A stretch of DNA of 64,000 nt from Pararge aegeria (GCF_905163445.1 NC_053191.1:4278001-4342000), one strand, 5' to 3'. Shown: positions 16,001 through 31,000, counted from the first letter of the stretch. The notes: generated by a model from the sequence alone, not told the origin. Translations and numbers: made by a program.

Positions 16001-19000
16001 GAAATACAACTTTTAGAATTTTAGTGCTCAAAAATTGGGTGAGGAAGAATAATTATTGTTAACAAACAGTTTAGAAAATAAGGAGAGAGCACGTCGTAAT
16101 ATATAAAATATAAACACCAAGTTGTAAAACTATAAAAATGACTGGCACTATAAGAGATTATAAAATAATACCTCTGTTGGAAGAACTGCAGTATGGTGTC
16201 TGTTGTTTTTGGTGTGTCCTTGAGAGCAACGGCCACGTGTCCCAACATTATCACTATGTTTGTGCTGATCAATGACGACTCGCTGGAATAATAATATTAC
16301 AGAGAGCATGTAAAACATATTGAAAATACCTTATAATACCTTAACACTTCTAAATAGTAGTAACATATAAATTTGACAGGTATCGAAAGTTTAACAAAGT
16401 TGGGACTGTTTATTAAGTTTGGCTTTTTGGGAGAGGTGCTCAGGGCCTTACGTAAGGCCTGCAATTGAAATTATTTGCGTTTATAAAGTAATTAAACATC
16501 ACTTATTCAACGGTAAAAACATCGTGCGGAAACCTGCATGCCACGTTGTGGACGATGAAATCCTTTGGCCACGTGGTGGACTATGGCTTAAAATCTCTTT
16601 CGAGAGGAGACGCGTGCCCTCTTGAGGGCCATAATTGGTTGATAGTGATGTGATGATGATAAATGATATCTTACCTGTCACTAGTCTCGGCAGTAAACAG
16701 TCTATTACTAACGGATCCAACTAAGGCAGGTACGCAGAATGGGTCCACGGTAAGCGCCGCTTCCAGGGCGACGCAGAGGTTCTCTATAGCAGCGTCGCGA
16801 AGTTTTTCGAACGGACTCGATTTGACTGGAGCCCCCGTTTCCGTCAGATTCTGATGTTCCTTGCCTTGAACTTAAAGTTATTAATTTTTTCTTTCATAAT
16901 TTAACCCCCGAACCAAAAGGGAGTGTGTATGTGTGCGCATTTAAGTGTGTGTGTGTGTGTGTGTGTGTTTGTGGCATCGTAGCTGGATAAACCGATTTTG
17001 ATTGTAGTATCCTTAGCAATGTTACATATTTGGCGGGTCACATTCCTTTTTATACCTCTCGATATCAGTATCGAATGAAAGAACTTGAGTAGTAGAATAT
17101 TATGGACTAAATTCCAATTCAAGATGGCCGCTACCACAAAATGGCGTATTACATTTTTTTGTCGAGGGATTTCCTTTTTTTTTGGGAAATGTTGATATAT
17201 GAGTCGATGTTAACTGTGTATGTACTTGTATTGGTGAGCAATCCAGGATTTTATTGAGGGTTTGCCTATGGTATCAAATTGTATGGCCTTCACGATATAA
17301 TTTCTAATTTTATGTTAATAAAATAATATCCTTTAGACCGTTTAAAAAGTTTGATTATAAATAAATATATAATAACTTACGTGAGGCTTTCATATGTTCT
17401 TTTCCAGTTTTTTCGAGTTCAAGTTTGTGCAATTTAAAAAGTATAGGTGAAGGTGTAACTAAGAAATCTCGCAAACAATATATTGAAGTGTTCGCTATTG
17501 TTGGGAATTTTGTTGCTAATTTTCCAAGACCCTGAAAGAAGATTTCCTTTATGTTGAATTTAGGATAGCCAAGTTTATAATTTCATGACAGGAGTTTGGA
17601 GTTCCATTGCCTACCAAATCATCATTCTATTCATTTGCAAAGACATTTGTGACATGAAATTAAAAAATATATAATACCACTGATAATGTTCTTTGTTGCT
17701 ATATTTTTTTTTATTAATCTTAATATTCATTGTATATCCTGTAATGCCGCAAATTAACGCCTGCTTCTATACAAATTAAAAATATTATCAATTTTAAATA
17801 TATTGAAATAAAAACTACTGAAACTTGTTTGATGAACATGTTCATAAAGTGGTATTATAATAAATAATGGTTTCAGGTGCTGTGACATAAAGACGACATT
17901 CCGCGAAATTTTCTACTGAATCTAGGTAAATAAATAAACATACTAATAAAAACTACTATGACAATACACACATAGCCATCCAGTCCCAAAGTAAGCGTAG
18001 CTTATGTTATGAGTACTAAGATAACTGAGGAATAATTTTATGAATAATATACATAAATACTTATAATATATAGATACACCCAGACTCTGAAAAACATTCG
18101 TGTTCATCACACAAACATTGTCCAGTTGTGGGAATCGAACCCACGACCTTGGACTCAGCAAGCAGGGTCGCTGCCCACTGCGAACCTACCTTAAAAAAAT
18201 AAAAACAACTGAATCTTGTTTAATAAACTTGTTCATAGTGTGGTTTTATAATAAATAAAGGTGACGGGGTAAAAGTTTTGGTGGTGTGAAATAAAGTCGA
18301 TTTTTCTAGTCGAAAAAATATACTGGACACTCACTTCAAGACAGACCATCAGTAACGGCATATGAGCCAATATCAATTTGTGATTGTGATTAGAGTTAAT
18401 TTTCTCCGTCAATCTTCCGCAAAGAGAATCTGCACCTACGAAAAAACATTTTTTTTAAATAAATATTCAAATTATAAGTTAATTCTTAGCACACATGCTC
18501 TTTGCAAATTAATTCTTCGAACAATAACAACGCAAAAACTCTCATGAAAGGAAAAATGTTTTGGATTGTTTAATATGCAATAATCCTTACGCACTTGTAA
18601 GCCACGCACAATTTACGCGAGGTATATAGAATATCCATTATATGTAGGTGTAACGAGACGATTTAGAAATGGATAAAATATTAGTGAAACACAGTAAAAC
18701 CTCATGAAGTTAGTCAATATATTAAAATCTAAATAATGCTACTTAATTAAGCGATATCGTAAAAAAAACCCCTACGAAATAGTATTCCCAATCGAACACC
18801 TAAAACGTTGGTAAAGTCGATTTTAAGGACATATTACATGGTCACTTCGATCGTGCTGTGCTGTTAGTAACAAGGGGTAACCCTCAAACCTTACGTGAAA
18901 AATACCTATTAATATAGTTAAAGCGTTTAATAGAGCTGGCACGTCATAATCGTCGTACACTGGAAATCATTATAAACACTACTTAATATAAAATATCAAT

Positions 19001-22000
19001 AAATAGTACACAATTTATTTTAATTGGGAAAGAAGGTCATTATTATTTTTTTAAGACTTTATAACTTAGGACTTCAGTTGCAAGAATCATTGATAAAGTC
19101 CTTGATATATTCGCTGACCAGTTTCAATAGTTTTTACAATAAAATTGAACTGTATCGACAATATAAGCAGAAGAAGAAAAATGCAATAAGCCATACCTAT
19201 CAAGCACAATAAGTAAGTAATAATCAGATGCAGACCAGCAGTTTCATATATATAGAATAGCTTTTCCTCTATATTAATACAAGGAGAATCCTTTTCTTTT
19301 CTTTTTCTCTTTGTAAAAATAACGAACATCGAAGTTAACAGGTCTTGAGAGAGCCATAGTTTTAACTTTTTTACAGAAAGGCCGGCAAAAGGTATTTCGT
19401 AATCCCGTTTGAGTTGCGTTCTGACTGGTATGTCGGAAAAGGCGGCATGTCTTTACACCTAATATTCCCTATTACCTTACATTTTTAATATAATCCTTAT
19501 ATACCTGATCCTTAGATCCATAGTCGAATATGCTAGTCATAAGACTGTAATGTAGAATAGTTGTGGAATCATTAAATTACCTGTCTCATCACCAATCGCC
19601 CATACCAGAAGATCGACACAAGCTGAATTCGCCATTACGTTGACCTTGAACTTGTTGACAGTTGCGAAGTTGCTTTCCCTGTCCTCTTTTTCTGATGCGT
19701 CGTGGTGCCGACTTTGTAACTCTGTCTGGCCACTCAGGAATAGGCATTTCACGAATTCCTACCAACATTTAATTTATTCAGGACATTATGTGGAATAGAG
19801 TCCACACTCATTGCAGCACGAGCAAATATGCAACACGGCTTATTAAAGGCATGTACAGGGCGTCGACTAGATAAGGAGGGCAGAAAATAACTTTTGGAAA
19901 GGCAATGACGCCAGTTCTGTTGTACATGTATCTCTATGGTTATTCAAATTGACAAGCAAGCAAACTTGATAAAAAGGACAGTACAATTTTTCGATCTCGG
20001 TGTTTTGATGCATTGAGGTGGAACTATATGAACTGCTTAAAAATAGTTTCTATACCCAACTGTTTGTAAACTAAAACATAAACAATGGAAGCTCAACCTG
20101 AAACGCTATCCATTAAAGCCTTCAACATCGTAGCAAAGTACTCAAACCACAATTCTGGCGTGACTAACCCAGATTATGGTTTCTGTCGATCGGTGATGAT
20201 CGCGGCAAATTAGCCTCATAATATAATGCCTCAACAATAAGAACATCCGTCTGATAAGACGAGAAACAGAGATATTTTCGTGAACTCCAAAAAAAAGCCG
20301 AAGCTCCTTCCCCAAAGTGACGGAAACTCCAAAATGACTACTGACCCAAAATTTTATTTTAAACCACCATAAAGTTTACAGAAGCTATCAAAAAGGTCAA
20401 AAAGGCCGAGGATAGAACAGGATGGAGGGCTGTAGATTTTTGATTCTATATCATCTGCCCATTAATCCTATCCTAGTCGACTGCCTGTGTGTGCCACTGA
20501 TCACACCACTCCAGCGAAGCCACGCATATTGAGACAAATCAATAAAATCAGACTGAAACACATAACCAATATCCGACTGATACGATACTTCATGGCGGAT
20601 TTTAGTTCTGTGTTGTGTAAAAGGTCCTATTGAAAACATTCCAAAAAAGTATAACAATTTAAAAACATAAGGAAAGGTTAAGGTGTTATATAGATAATTT
20701 GGTTAAATTTTTAATAATCATTCTGTCCCACGAACACTGAAGCCGCAAATAAGGAGCATTGACTACACTTTAAATAACGTAGACAAAATAGCCAATAGGG
20801 TAAACTGGCTACATGACTGTGTCAACTAAACATGTAAGGGTAAATTAATGCTCCACTTTTCTAAACAATGATTATCATTAATTTATTTATTTCCTGAAAT
20901 CTACAACAATTAGATAAAGCTGCACGTTTTAATTGATAACTTCTTGATTCTTTACACGCCTCTTAAACTATGCTCTACACAGGTGTCTATCGTCTGATAG
21001 CCAGATAACAATTTGTAAGAGAGATAGAATGTGTAGGTACAACAAATGGGTTTATCGGAATGTACTACAAATTATTAGAACTTTCCTCTTTTGTGAAAAA
21101 ATAAAATCAAAAAAAGTTTTTACATTTCGAATAACTTGCGACGTCATTGCATGTCATGTTATCCCAAAGATAGCGTTTAATCGGTATTTTTATTAATTTC
21201 AATTTTCATTAATTGTTCATTATCTAAAATACTTAAATAAACATATTGTAAGGTTAAAAAAAATATTTGTGGTTTGTTTAATATGCTAAAAGAACCCCAG
21301 TTAAATACTTTCTTGCTAAGTCAAAGTTATAAATGGCACCGTATAGTTCTATCTGGCTTGATTTTCAATGGAAATCCTAGACAATTTATACTTAATGCAT
21401 AGAATATGAGCAGAATATAATATTAAGGTTGTGGTATGTTGTGAAAGGTTCTATTCCCCCAATGAATTGCACAACTGTGACTTTTAATGATATCTGAAAA
21501 ATACTTGAATTAGAGATACTTTTTCTGTGTGATGTTTGAGTATTCTGAATAAATTTGTATAATTCTCTGTTTATGAAATTATAATTTATTTTGAATGGAA
21601 TGTTTTAAGTAACATTATGAGGAAAAAGATGTGAGGGTATCGTTTTATAAGCCAATTTCCTATTTTAATTATTTTTTGTAAATTTATTTATATACTCTTT
21701 TTTGTTTTTGGAAAATTTTTGATTAATAAACCATATACATAAATTCCCGCATATATTACACTATTTCTCTGAATCTGTATTCCCCGATACTCTATTTAGA
21801 ACAATAACTGAATAAAAACAAAGACTAGAAAATTTGCTGAAAGCGATTCTCAAAAACTGTTACGCAAAAAAGATTTACAGTTTTAAGCGATCTGGTAAAA
21901 ACAGCTTAGTTGATACTAAATTTTTTAACAAAACTAGTTTGTACAATAACACTCTTCCAAAAATATCCGAACGATTTGAAATCTAAAAACCTAAACAAAA

Positions 22001-25000
22001 GCCCTTTAAGAATTATAAGTGATTGGAAGGAGGTTATCAAAATTTCACTAAAAATCTTATTAAAGTTAAATCTTATTTATTTTAGTGTATGTTGCATATA
22101 CTAGATTACTTAAAAACACTCAGTAATAATAATACGACATCACATTTAGCTTGATAATAACTTGAGATAAAAACTTTAGTAAATTGCCATAGCGTGTTTT
22201 TTTAAGGTAACCATTTTAAATTAAACAACATTTTATACAAAACACTACTACTTAAAGACGAACAAAGTGGGTTTAATATTAAAAAGACATTAACTACGTG
22301 GGATATTCTAAACAATGTCTATACTAGAAACAAAAGTAATTATACATACTTGGCATAGTAATTCTGCTTTTACCTGAACTAGTTTTGCCCCCTCAAGTTG
22401 ATTGTATAATAAAATTGGAAAAAACAACATATTTTATTTTTTAAAGTACGAACAGGAACTGATGGGTTATAAATAATAAACTATAATATATAAAACTATG
22501 AACATAATATAATAAAAATAAGTAAAATTATAAAATAAACATGAAAGTTTTTAATGGAACATAGATAGTTAGTTGCAGGAGTTTACAGTAAAATAAGTGA
22601 ATTCAACCTTTCCTAAATAAAAGTATGACTAAATTCAATAAAGTATTCTTCCCGTTACTTTATTTCATGCACACAACGTTAATACAGACAAGAAACTTTG
22701 CATCAACAGGGTGAAATAATGAGCAACTTACTTGCACATCCTTCGTAAATGGTCCAGGCAAATCTTTTTGATGCTGTAATATATCTCGTAAAAGAGTTAC
22801 CATAACTAAATTGAGCGTCTCAGAAAACGATTTGTATGGAAAAACCTGAAAATTAAACCAATCAACATTAAATTATTTTCCTTTGAAAATTATTATATGC
22901 GAACTGATGGTGTCAATGTTTGGCGGAAGTTACATGATATGTTTGGCGTTCATTCAATTCATAGTTTGTTTCACAATTACGTTATATTGGGCAGTGTGAT
23001 AAATAATACTGACAAACTCCTTAAAATGATAGAATCAGAAATCGTAGAATGAGTTGTACAATCAGTGGTATTATATTCAAGGTCATATACTAAACTGAGG
23101 CCTTACTTCTGTAAAATCTTGTCCTTAACACGTAACCTCCATCTATGAAAACTCAGCAACAAATATATACCTGAATCTGACCAGAAGCAAAAATATCTTC
23201 GGCTTCCTCATCCAAAAATGCCAGTAGATCTTTGGTCAATAATTTCTTCGCCAGCGAGAGAATCGACTGGAGATACGTAACGTAAAATTGTACACTTATC
23301 CTTTTCTCAGGTGACTCCGAGTATCGCATATACGGAAACTGATTAAAACTTGACCCGAATTTGTGGAAGAAGTAAGTTGTCGGATCGTACGGAACGGAGT
23401 TATAACTATGGAAGGAACTGCGTTTTAGAGTTCCACCAGTACTGTCTACTGTGTCGTTACCATTTTCTACTATAATCTCATTATTTGGGTTAAGATTTCC
23501 TGATAAAGATCTGGGTATGATGGGCCGAAACTGATTAAACTTCCTCTTCTTGTCTAAAGTGGAGTACTCGAAGCTAGGCTCTGGATCCTTCGTTTTAACT
23601 GGACTGCTCGGTTGTGGGAATAACCGGCACAATAAAGGAGGTTCAACAGTCGCATACCGTCCCATAGACCTTGCTAGACCTATCAAAATTGGCAGTGTGC
23701 TCTTGCATAATTGGAGTTTGGATAATGCGAGGTAATCTTTGCTTTCGTGGCAGTTGTTGATGACTTTTGTTAAGTTCGACATAAGTTCAATTTGTGCTGT
23801 GATGATTTCTTCCCGAAGGTTAGGCTGTTTCTTCGCAACGTCAGAGAGCAGCGTGTTGAGGCAAAAGCTGAATTTCTCCGACATAGGAATTCCTGAAATT
23901 AAAATAATATTAATTCCATCCATTATACATATTACAATAAAATCATGGATCCTAATCACCTTGATAAACTATTTTTATAAAATACAATGGGACTTGATAA
24001 CTATGTACTTAACAGATCTAAAGTCCGATAAAATTACAAACAATTACAATCTGACAGTGTTAAAACGACATTCATCCATAATACGTTTAGTTGATAAGTT
24101 TATCTGTATGTGTATAATTTCTCCAAGGTCTGATTAATAAAATACCCAAAACACACATGAGCTTTCTGTAGTTTCCCAAAATTTACAATCCAGCAATTTG
24201 GATCTTTTTGATGCTTGGAATAAATAGCTCTAAATATTTTTTCGCAACAATTTGAAGCAAAATACAAAAAGGTCAAAATTTTCCAGCATTTAAACTTGAA
24301 AATGAAATAAACTGTTTACATAAAACTAAGTACGAAACGTAAATAATTGCTGTAGACTCGTCATAACTTAGGACGGAACTAACTCATTTGGTGTTAATGA
24401 CACAAAAAAATTATCTTTACATAAATAACATCTAAATAGGACAAATAATTGTTTATCACAACTAAGTAGTAAGTCTGTGGTTATATAACATGTGGTTCAT
24501 CTTAGGTTTTAATATTAACTTCTGAAAGTAGAAGATTTTCAATTCGAATAAATTCTTTTTTATTTTATATACCTAATAGCGCCGTTTAATACCTGCTTTC
24601 CATGATTATTTGTTCGTTCAAATGAGCTTTATTGTTGGTGAAGAAGAAATAAATTATTTTTCAAGAAAGCTAAAATTAGACTGACCTCACAGGTTAAAGT
24701 GTAATTAACTGGTAGGATATCATTAGACTTCATGTATTTGTTATTGAAATTCAATGTTGATTACTTTATCATTGAAAGTCAATAATGACTGGAAATGTCA
24801 TGATTAACACCTAGAGAAAAACAGCACTCTATAAAATCAGACTGAATAGGCTGTATGACCTTTGCCTGCATGTTATATAAGAACTTCGTTTGACAAGCAT
24901 TTATCTAGGTGGAGACCAGGTTACACTAGTGATTGAAGTTGATGGTATAAAAAGGGCTACAACTATACGCCATTTCCAAAACCAAGAGCTTCCCGTTTGC

Positions 25001-28000
25001 ATTTTATATAGTCCTTCGAGCCGGATAGATTTAAGTAGCTCTGCGCAGTCTTCAATTTACATTGGTTTACTCCGAACCAAAACCTCGCGCTGTGAGGCAA
25101 AACTAAATTTTACCTTGTACGCCAAGTGTAACGCCATCTATCGAATCATATTGTAACTGTGTACAAAGGAGACAATTTACGAAGACCAAACGTACTATTA
25201 TCGGCGAATTATATTTGTAAATTGATTGATTTTAGTATTTGCTGTTAAATAAGTATATTTTTCGTAATATTTAATGGAAATTACTACGTTCCTTGGTTCA
25301 GAATGCAATTATAGAGTTCTACTTAAATTCTGAATCAGGGAGTTGTCTCAATTAGCTTGGTCATTTTTTTTTTTTTTATAATTTATATACTACGACAACG
25401 CACACATCGCCATCTAGCCCCAAAGTAAGCGTAGCTTGTGTTATGGGTACTGAGATGACTGTGAATATTTTTATGAATAATATATATAAATACTTATAAT
25501 ATACTTATAAACATTCATGCTCATCACACAAACATTTTCCAGTTGTGGGAATCGAACCCACGGCCTTGGACTCGGAAAGCAGGATCGCTGCAAACTGCGT
25601 CAATCGGCCGTCCAATATTGTTGATTAGTAAAGGTATCATCGTATACTATACTTGCTATCGGCCTCCTCAAGCACAGAGGATTTTAGTGTATAGACCCAC
25701 CACGTTGCTCGAATGTCGGTTAGCGGGCTATAATGAATACTAAACATTGACAGCGAGGCGTACATTAACATCGAAACTCATACAAACAAAGCTGCGTGCA
25801 TCTGCTAACAATTTATAAAAATGTTTAACTAACCATGTCATTATAGGATACATTACAACATTCTAGAGAACACATAAATTCCCGTGTAAACGGAAATAAA
25901 TGTAAACCCCCCCTCCACTATTTCAATGTGTTTATATTGTCCAAGATTGCAGAGATATGTCATTGTTTTCATAGCGTGTGTACGAGTAGAGAACCTTGTG
26001 ATTAAACTGTGAAAATGTTTAAAATGTTTACTTTAACGATTTTAGCACTAATGTTCATTGGAAGTGTGAGTTTCTATAATAACATTTCTATGTGCTTATG
26101 ATATTTAGTAAACTTATAATTTTATAATTTTTCGGAGCCGACAGGATATGAACCTGCAACTCTCTGGCAACCTATCGCTAGTACCTAAAGCCGCGATTGC
26201 CAGAGAGTCGCAGGTTCAAATCCTGTCTTTTACGAAAAATCTTTATATGTATTTTAAATTTATAAAATTTAATAATCTGTCTTTACTTTTCATTTTGGAG
26301 ACAATTTTTTAATAATAATTAAAATAAATTGAAATATTTTATGACTTAAACTTATTAATGGCTGAACTCGCGTGAATTTTTTCGGAGATTGCCTTGTACC
26401 CTTATTACAAGATTGTCTCGCTCGCAATCGAGGTGTCGTTTTCGAGTATTGAAATAATTTAACATCAGAGTTAAATCTTAGGATCTTATTAAGCTTATTT
26501 CTACGGAAAAGCTTTTCTACCTCCGATCCTCGGGCAGGACGGAGGTTATCGGGGACTCCTCCCTCTAAAGGGGGTATCTCCCTTTTGTTGGCATGATTAG
26601 ACGCCCGGGGAACGCGTTATAAACCTCCCGGACACTGATCTCCCACTTAGGGGATTGAACCGACAGTTTGCAAAAAAAAATCGGAAATACCTGATTTGCG
26701 CCTCTAAACTATAAAATAGGCCCATTTTACTTTGACGGTATAGTGAAATTCGAAAACGGCTCTTCGGTTGCGAGCAAGCTATCTCGTACTAAGGCAACTA
26801 GTTTCGAGCCATAAGGGGTCATGAGACCGACGTCAAATTTACGTAACACATGTAATATTAATTATAATAATACAAGTTTTGTTTCAGATTGAACACGCTG
26901 CCGCTCAAGCAGACAGTAAGAGTTTTTAATCGTTGTTCGAAGTGACGGCCGAATGGCACAGTGGGCAGACACCCTGCTTTCTGAGTCCGTGGGTTCGATT
27001 CCCACAACTGGAAAATGTTTGTGTGATGAACATGAATGTTTTTCAGTGTCTGGGTGTTCTGTATATTATATTTATTTATGTATATTATTCATAAAAAAAT
27101 ATTCAACAGTCATCTTAGTACCCATAACACAAGCTACGCTTACTTTGCGGCTAGATGGCGATGTGTGCATTGTTCTACGACAATGCACACATCGCCATCT
27201 AGCCGCATATTTATTTATTTATCTTTTTAAATACCTAAAACACTTATTAAATACTATTAAAATTGTCTTTCATTTATTAAAATACTAGTTCTAGCCCGCA
27301 ACTTTTTTCGGGTGGAAATTTTTGTGTGTATGTTTATGTTATTCTGTACCCCACTATGCAAAAGCATCATGTCGATCTCTTGCTCTGTGAAATGAAAACA
27401 AATGTATCGCACTCAGACTGTACATTATCTTCCAGTATAAAAATAGCCTTCGTGCTAATTCAGTATATATATTCTTTCTTTACTTATGCCGTTCTGGCGT
27501 GATTTATAACAACTATCCATCGTACTTTTCGCGTTTATATTATTAATATGGATTTCTAAGTCGGGAGGGATGAAATGTTTGTCTTTTGTCAAATTATTAC
27601 GGTTATGACGAAACTAACGTATTGTAAGTGGTATAGTTTTATTCGTTAAATCACAAAATTGAATGGTGATCGAGGGATAGGTAGTTCACGATTTTACTCG
27701 TTAAATTTTACGAAGATGAGTAGGTAACGAAAGGGTTTGGATACTCAAATAGACCATTGTTATAGAATAGACAAACACATTATTGTTGCGATTACATGTC
27801 CTTACAAATTCTCCATAAACAATTACTTTTGTAAAAAATACACCTTTATAGTTCAACTAGCTGTTGCCCGCGACATCGACTGCGTTTGTTTTTTGAGACA
27901 CATGGACATTAAATTTAGGTTTAGTTGTACTGAATTTTTTAAGTTGTGTATACTTATAAAAAAAAATCTATTCGCATTAACAATATCTGAAAACAACTGT

Positions 28001-31000
28001 CTGACCAGTCTCAGCTCCTATCATTTACAATAAATAGTAATCATTTTTTATATAGTCCTTGTGTAAAATCGACAAACTTTTCATCACCTCTTACAAAGGA
28101 ACTGAGCTTTATTTCGGGATAAAAAGTATCCTATATTACTTCTATTTCCTCCAAGAATATGTTTCCAAAGTTTCACGATGATCGGTTTAGTAGTTATTGC
28201 GTGAAAGCGTAACAAACAAACTTACGTTCACATTTATAATATTAGTAGGGATATGGATAGGGATTATTTATGTTTTTAAACCCTTGTCTGCCTAGATCTT
28301 CATTGTAAATGTACAGTTTACCACAATACCTGGACCTGACACAATCGCTAGAGAGAACACTTTACATAAAAATTTTAAGACACACCCTACTCTATGTTAC
28401 TTAGGTACTCACAGAATTATGGACATACAGAAACCGCGTACACGATTAATATTCAAAAAGCCCTCTACTTTAGTAGTGTTTCTCGAACAGGTTATTTTAT
28501 ACCATTTAGCAGTTGACAGTAATCATTTTACCTCTAAAGTTCTAAACGTTTATTTTTATTCCAATTCAAGTTTGCCCTTGACTGCAATATCTGGTGATAA
28601 CCCGGAGGTAAGTTATGATGCAGTCTAAGATGGTAGCGGGCTAACCTGTTGAGTGGTATGGTAGTTATACCCCTAATCGGTTTCTACGCGACATCGCACC
28701 GGAACAATGAAACGATCAGCGGCACGTCTTTGTCGGTGGGTGGTTTACCACGTTTACCATAATATATATATATATTTAATAATAGTGAGACGTGGGCAGA
28801 GCGTTTTACTGTTTTTGGACACAATGCACTGAATGCAATAATGGCTGAATGAAGGTTCTGTATGATCTTAATTCTGTGTACTCATTATAATTTATTTTTA
28901 ATTCTCAGGTGGCGCAGGAGGAGGTGTTGGCGGTAAGATACTTTTTTTCTAGATTACAAAAAAACTTTCCTTTGTATAACGTTATCACTAAAACACAAAC
29001 TACATTGCAATAGTTACAATATTATGTTGTTTATTCAGTTATAGTTTTTTTTACAGGTGGCGCCGGTTTTAGCATGGGTATGTATAGAAAACATTCAATA
29101 TTGTAACAAAGACAAGCTTTTTTTTATTAAAATAGGCCTACAAAATAATGCGATGGTTATTATTTTTGCTATCACCATATCACTTAAAACCAAGTACTAC
29201 TTATTGGTCGGAGCATTTCACACATAAGTATTTCACCTAATTATCATTGATGTAACAATGTACTTGAAACAAAACTCTACGTTTAAACGTTTTTTGGAGA
29301 CAGGAACCGTAAAGGTTTCAAAATTACGAAAAATTACAGTAATGGGGTCAATGACATGATAATAATTTTATTATTATAGAACCTGTAATTAATTTCTATG
29401 ATAAGCTTATTTAAGTTAAATGATTCAGCTTTTGTAATACTTAGTAGTATATGAGGTGGATAGAATGGTGTATCGATAAATATTCCTTTGAAAAAAGTTA
29501 CGCTATTTGACAGACGTAGAAATTCCTAGGCTGGTCTATTTTAAAGTCTTACCTGTTTCATAATACAAACAATCTTTATTACTTTTGATTGTAAAGTTTA
29601 TTTTAAAATTATTAAGATAATAATAAAAACACACTTCCGTAAATAAAATCTCTTTTTATTTTGTTTGTTTTTATTTATTTCATAGCACTAGCTATTTTTA
29701 TATTTTTGAACCATACCAAAATAATGTAAAGTTATTTACTTTATAAGAAAAGAAAGACAAAATGGAGTTTAGTTACTTTGACAGCTTTAATGCCCTATGG
29801 TATTTTGCTATGGGGTAATGCTGCTATGGCTCACATTGGCACTATGTATTGTACGCATCAAAAGTGCTACGAGTCCATTTTATTGAATATATAATTGACT
29901 TTGACTTTATTTGATGATAAAACGAACCTACCTAAGTGAAGTTCTTTCATAGTTATACATATATAGCTAATATCTAGTTTATACTTTTTCAGGTGCTGGC
30001 ATGGGAGCTGGTGGACAAGGTGGTGGGAGTGGTGGGAGTGGTGGGGCTGGAGGTACTGGTAAATATGAATAACTTGCTGTTGCCCGCGTTCCTTGTCCGC
30101 TTTTATTACGATTTTTTACAAATCCGGAACCGTATGTTTTCTTTGGATAAACCTTAACCTTGTAGCCTTTGTTACTCTCCGTCCTTCTAACAACTCTATG
30201 CCAAAAATCAAGTTTATTTAAGGGTCTACTCCCACAATGGGACGGGGCTAAGACCGTAGTCCACGACGCCGGCTCAGTGCGGATTGGTGGACTCCACATA
30301 CCTTTGAGAACATTATGTAGTTAGGGCGTATAGGAAGGACAAACAAAGAAACACACTTTTGCAGTCATTATATTAGTAGAGACACTACAAACATTAAATA
30401 AAGTTTGCAAGTCTATTGGTAACACCTACACAGATAACGGATGACGAAAACGGGTCGGAAACCACAGATTGAATATAGACATTCATCTAAAGGCCGCACG
30501 CCATTATAGCTAAAATATTTTTTTTAAATAGGAGCTCCCTTTTTTTTCAGGTTAACTATCCAACTATCCAACTTGTCATAGACTCCCGCTTGTCCAACAT
30601 TTTGGTCGTAGGTACATAGAACATAGTACATAGTACATATTACTATGCCGTTCCATTTAGTCAGAGCACGTAAATAAAGCAGCTCTGTAGCGATTTTACG
30701 TACCTACATCACATGTAGAAAATCAAGTCAAAAAGTCTTCGTTTGCTTTACAATTATTAGAGAACAGATAATAGGCATATATTTTTAATTAGCAAGTTTT
30801 TTCATTATAAGCTTACAGAAAATATTTAATTATAATTTTTTTTTTGCAGCGGGTGGTGAAGCTGCAGCCGGTTTCAGTATGGGTGGTAATAGTTTTTTTT
30901 TATATTTATTGAGCTATTTAAAGGGCTATTTAATATAATAATCATAACTTCAACAATACCATTATTATACGCGGCGACTTCTTGTTCGCCTTCCGGCAAT

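Noticed and set aside
18120..18189. tRNA-like sequence with intact B-box
   Set aside because: It is the tRNA-derived head of a SINE-A copy; no cloverleaf with a proper acceptor stem was found. The same applies to the other SINE-A and SINE-B heads.
24890..25156. Plus-strand 88-codon open frame near the nested gene
   Set aside because: No motif, no splice support, no signal peptide. Composition is that of random intron sequence.
29979..30299. 106-codon minus-strand frame rich in proline
   Set aside because: Antisense of the glycine-rich exon 5 (Gly codons read as Pro) plus a SINE-B.
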